From positions 1-43,424 of the forward strand of contig JBDHRG010000009.1 in NCBI GenBank assembly GCA_039807445.1: a stretch of DNA of 43,424 nt. The letters run 5' to 3'. Shown one piece after another: positions 43,274-43,424 of this stretch (its first letter is position 1; every line of letters begins with the position of its first letter). This DNA is from JBDHRG01 sp039807445 (GTDB taxonomy: Bacteria; Pseudomonadota; Gammaproteobacteria; Competibacterales; Competibacteraceae). Position numbers and translations under genes: made by a program. The notes below the pieces were generated by a model that had not been told where the DNA came from, ran no database searches, and was given only the letters and a program-made list of their open reading frames with translations.

Positions 43274-43301
43274 GCGCGCGCATGCCGGGATCGGCCGCCG
43301 T

Positions 43302-43424
43302 TCACCACGGCCGCCCGATCATCAGGTAGGCGTTGGCGTCGCCTTCGTCGTTGACCCCCAGCCCCAGATAGGCCGGACCGAGGAAGGAGTCGACGCCGAA
43401 GAACGCGCTCGCCGCGCCGTGCTG
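43302..43424 (-). CDS. C-terminus of a probable patatin/outer-membrane beta-barrel protein (partial)
   Basis: The minus-strand frame is open at the window edge and gives 40 residues ending GDANAYLMIGRPW. FFGVDSFLGPAYLGLGV and the final aromatic residue fit the last strands of an outer-membrane beta-barrel, as at the C-terminus of patatin-like phospholipases with a barrel domain. The catalytic part is outside the window, so the patatin assignment rests on the tail alone. Confidence 0.6.
   Translation of the reverse strand, partial: QHGAASAFFGVDSFLGPAYLGLGVNDEGDANAYLMIGRPW

Overview
The window is about 43 kb of GC-rich chromosome. Gene content and sequence style suggest a betaproteobacterium, probably Rhodocyclales (Thauera/Azoarcus-like). 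This is inferred from gene families, not from a marker gene. An almost perfect XerC/XerD dif site at 1600-1627 places the left end at the chromosome terminus. The right part carries the loose accessory DNA often found there: phage-like genes, an IS630 remnant, a gene fragment and a toxin-antitoxin pair.

Layout. (1) 1-1627: a coiled-coil protein tail, a tyrosine recombinase and dif. (2) 1.7-6.8 kb: a minus-strand operon for a molybdenum hydroxylase (2Fe-2S subunit, Tat-exported molybdopterin subunit, XdhC maturation factor), divergent from a CysB-type LysR regulator. (3) 6.8-16.3 kb: an assimilatory nitrate block. nirB-nirD-nasA run leftward; a nitrate/nitrite MFS transporter and a fused PP2C phosphatase/Ser-Thr kinase run rightward. 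The 437-bp gap between them holds two divergent sigma-54 promoters and an NtrC-type enhancer. (4) 16.3-22.1 kb: an orphan acyl carrier protein, two phage-like genes and a Pat-type acyl-CoA synthetase/GNAT protein. (5) 22.3-29.7 kb: ordinary genes (MATE pump, DUF3422, MazG, YgiQ, CaiB/BaiF CoA-transferase).

(6) 29.7-35.6 kb is the most unusual part. A 1053-residue MalT-like ATPase regulator with a BTAD (SARP-type) C-terminus is followed by a TIM-barrel enzyme of the xylose isomerase/AP endonuclease 2 type. Both genes are preceded by the same 51-bp element: an 11-bp-period direct repeat at a fixed distance from a -10-like hexamer. This is the architecture of SARP operators, and it suggests self-regulation plus control of the TIM-barrel gene. 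Just downstream, a consensus sigma-54 promoter precedes a tiny aromatic-rich ORF, then transposase and ATP-grasp debris.

(7) 35.6-43.4 kb: an acidic low-complexity protein, a VOC protein, a Cys/Met-metabolism PLP enzyme, a Glu/Leu/Phe/Val dehydrogenase, a two-repeat small protein, an overlapping antitoxin/MazF-like toxin/DUF2235 hydrolase operon, small membrane proteins, and the C-terminus of a probable patatin/outer-membrane protein.

I saw no tRNA, rRNA or CRISPR array. All regulatory sites and functions are read from sequence by eye; no search was run.
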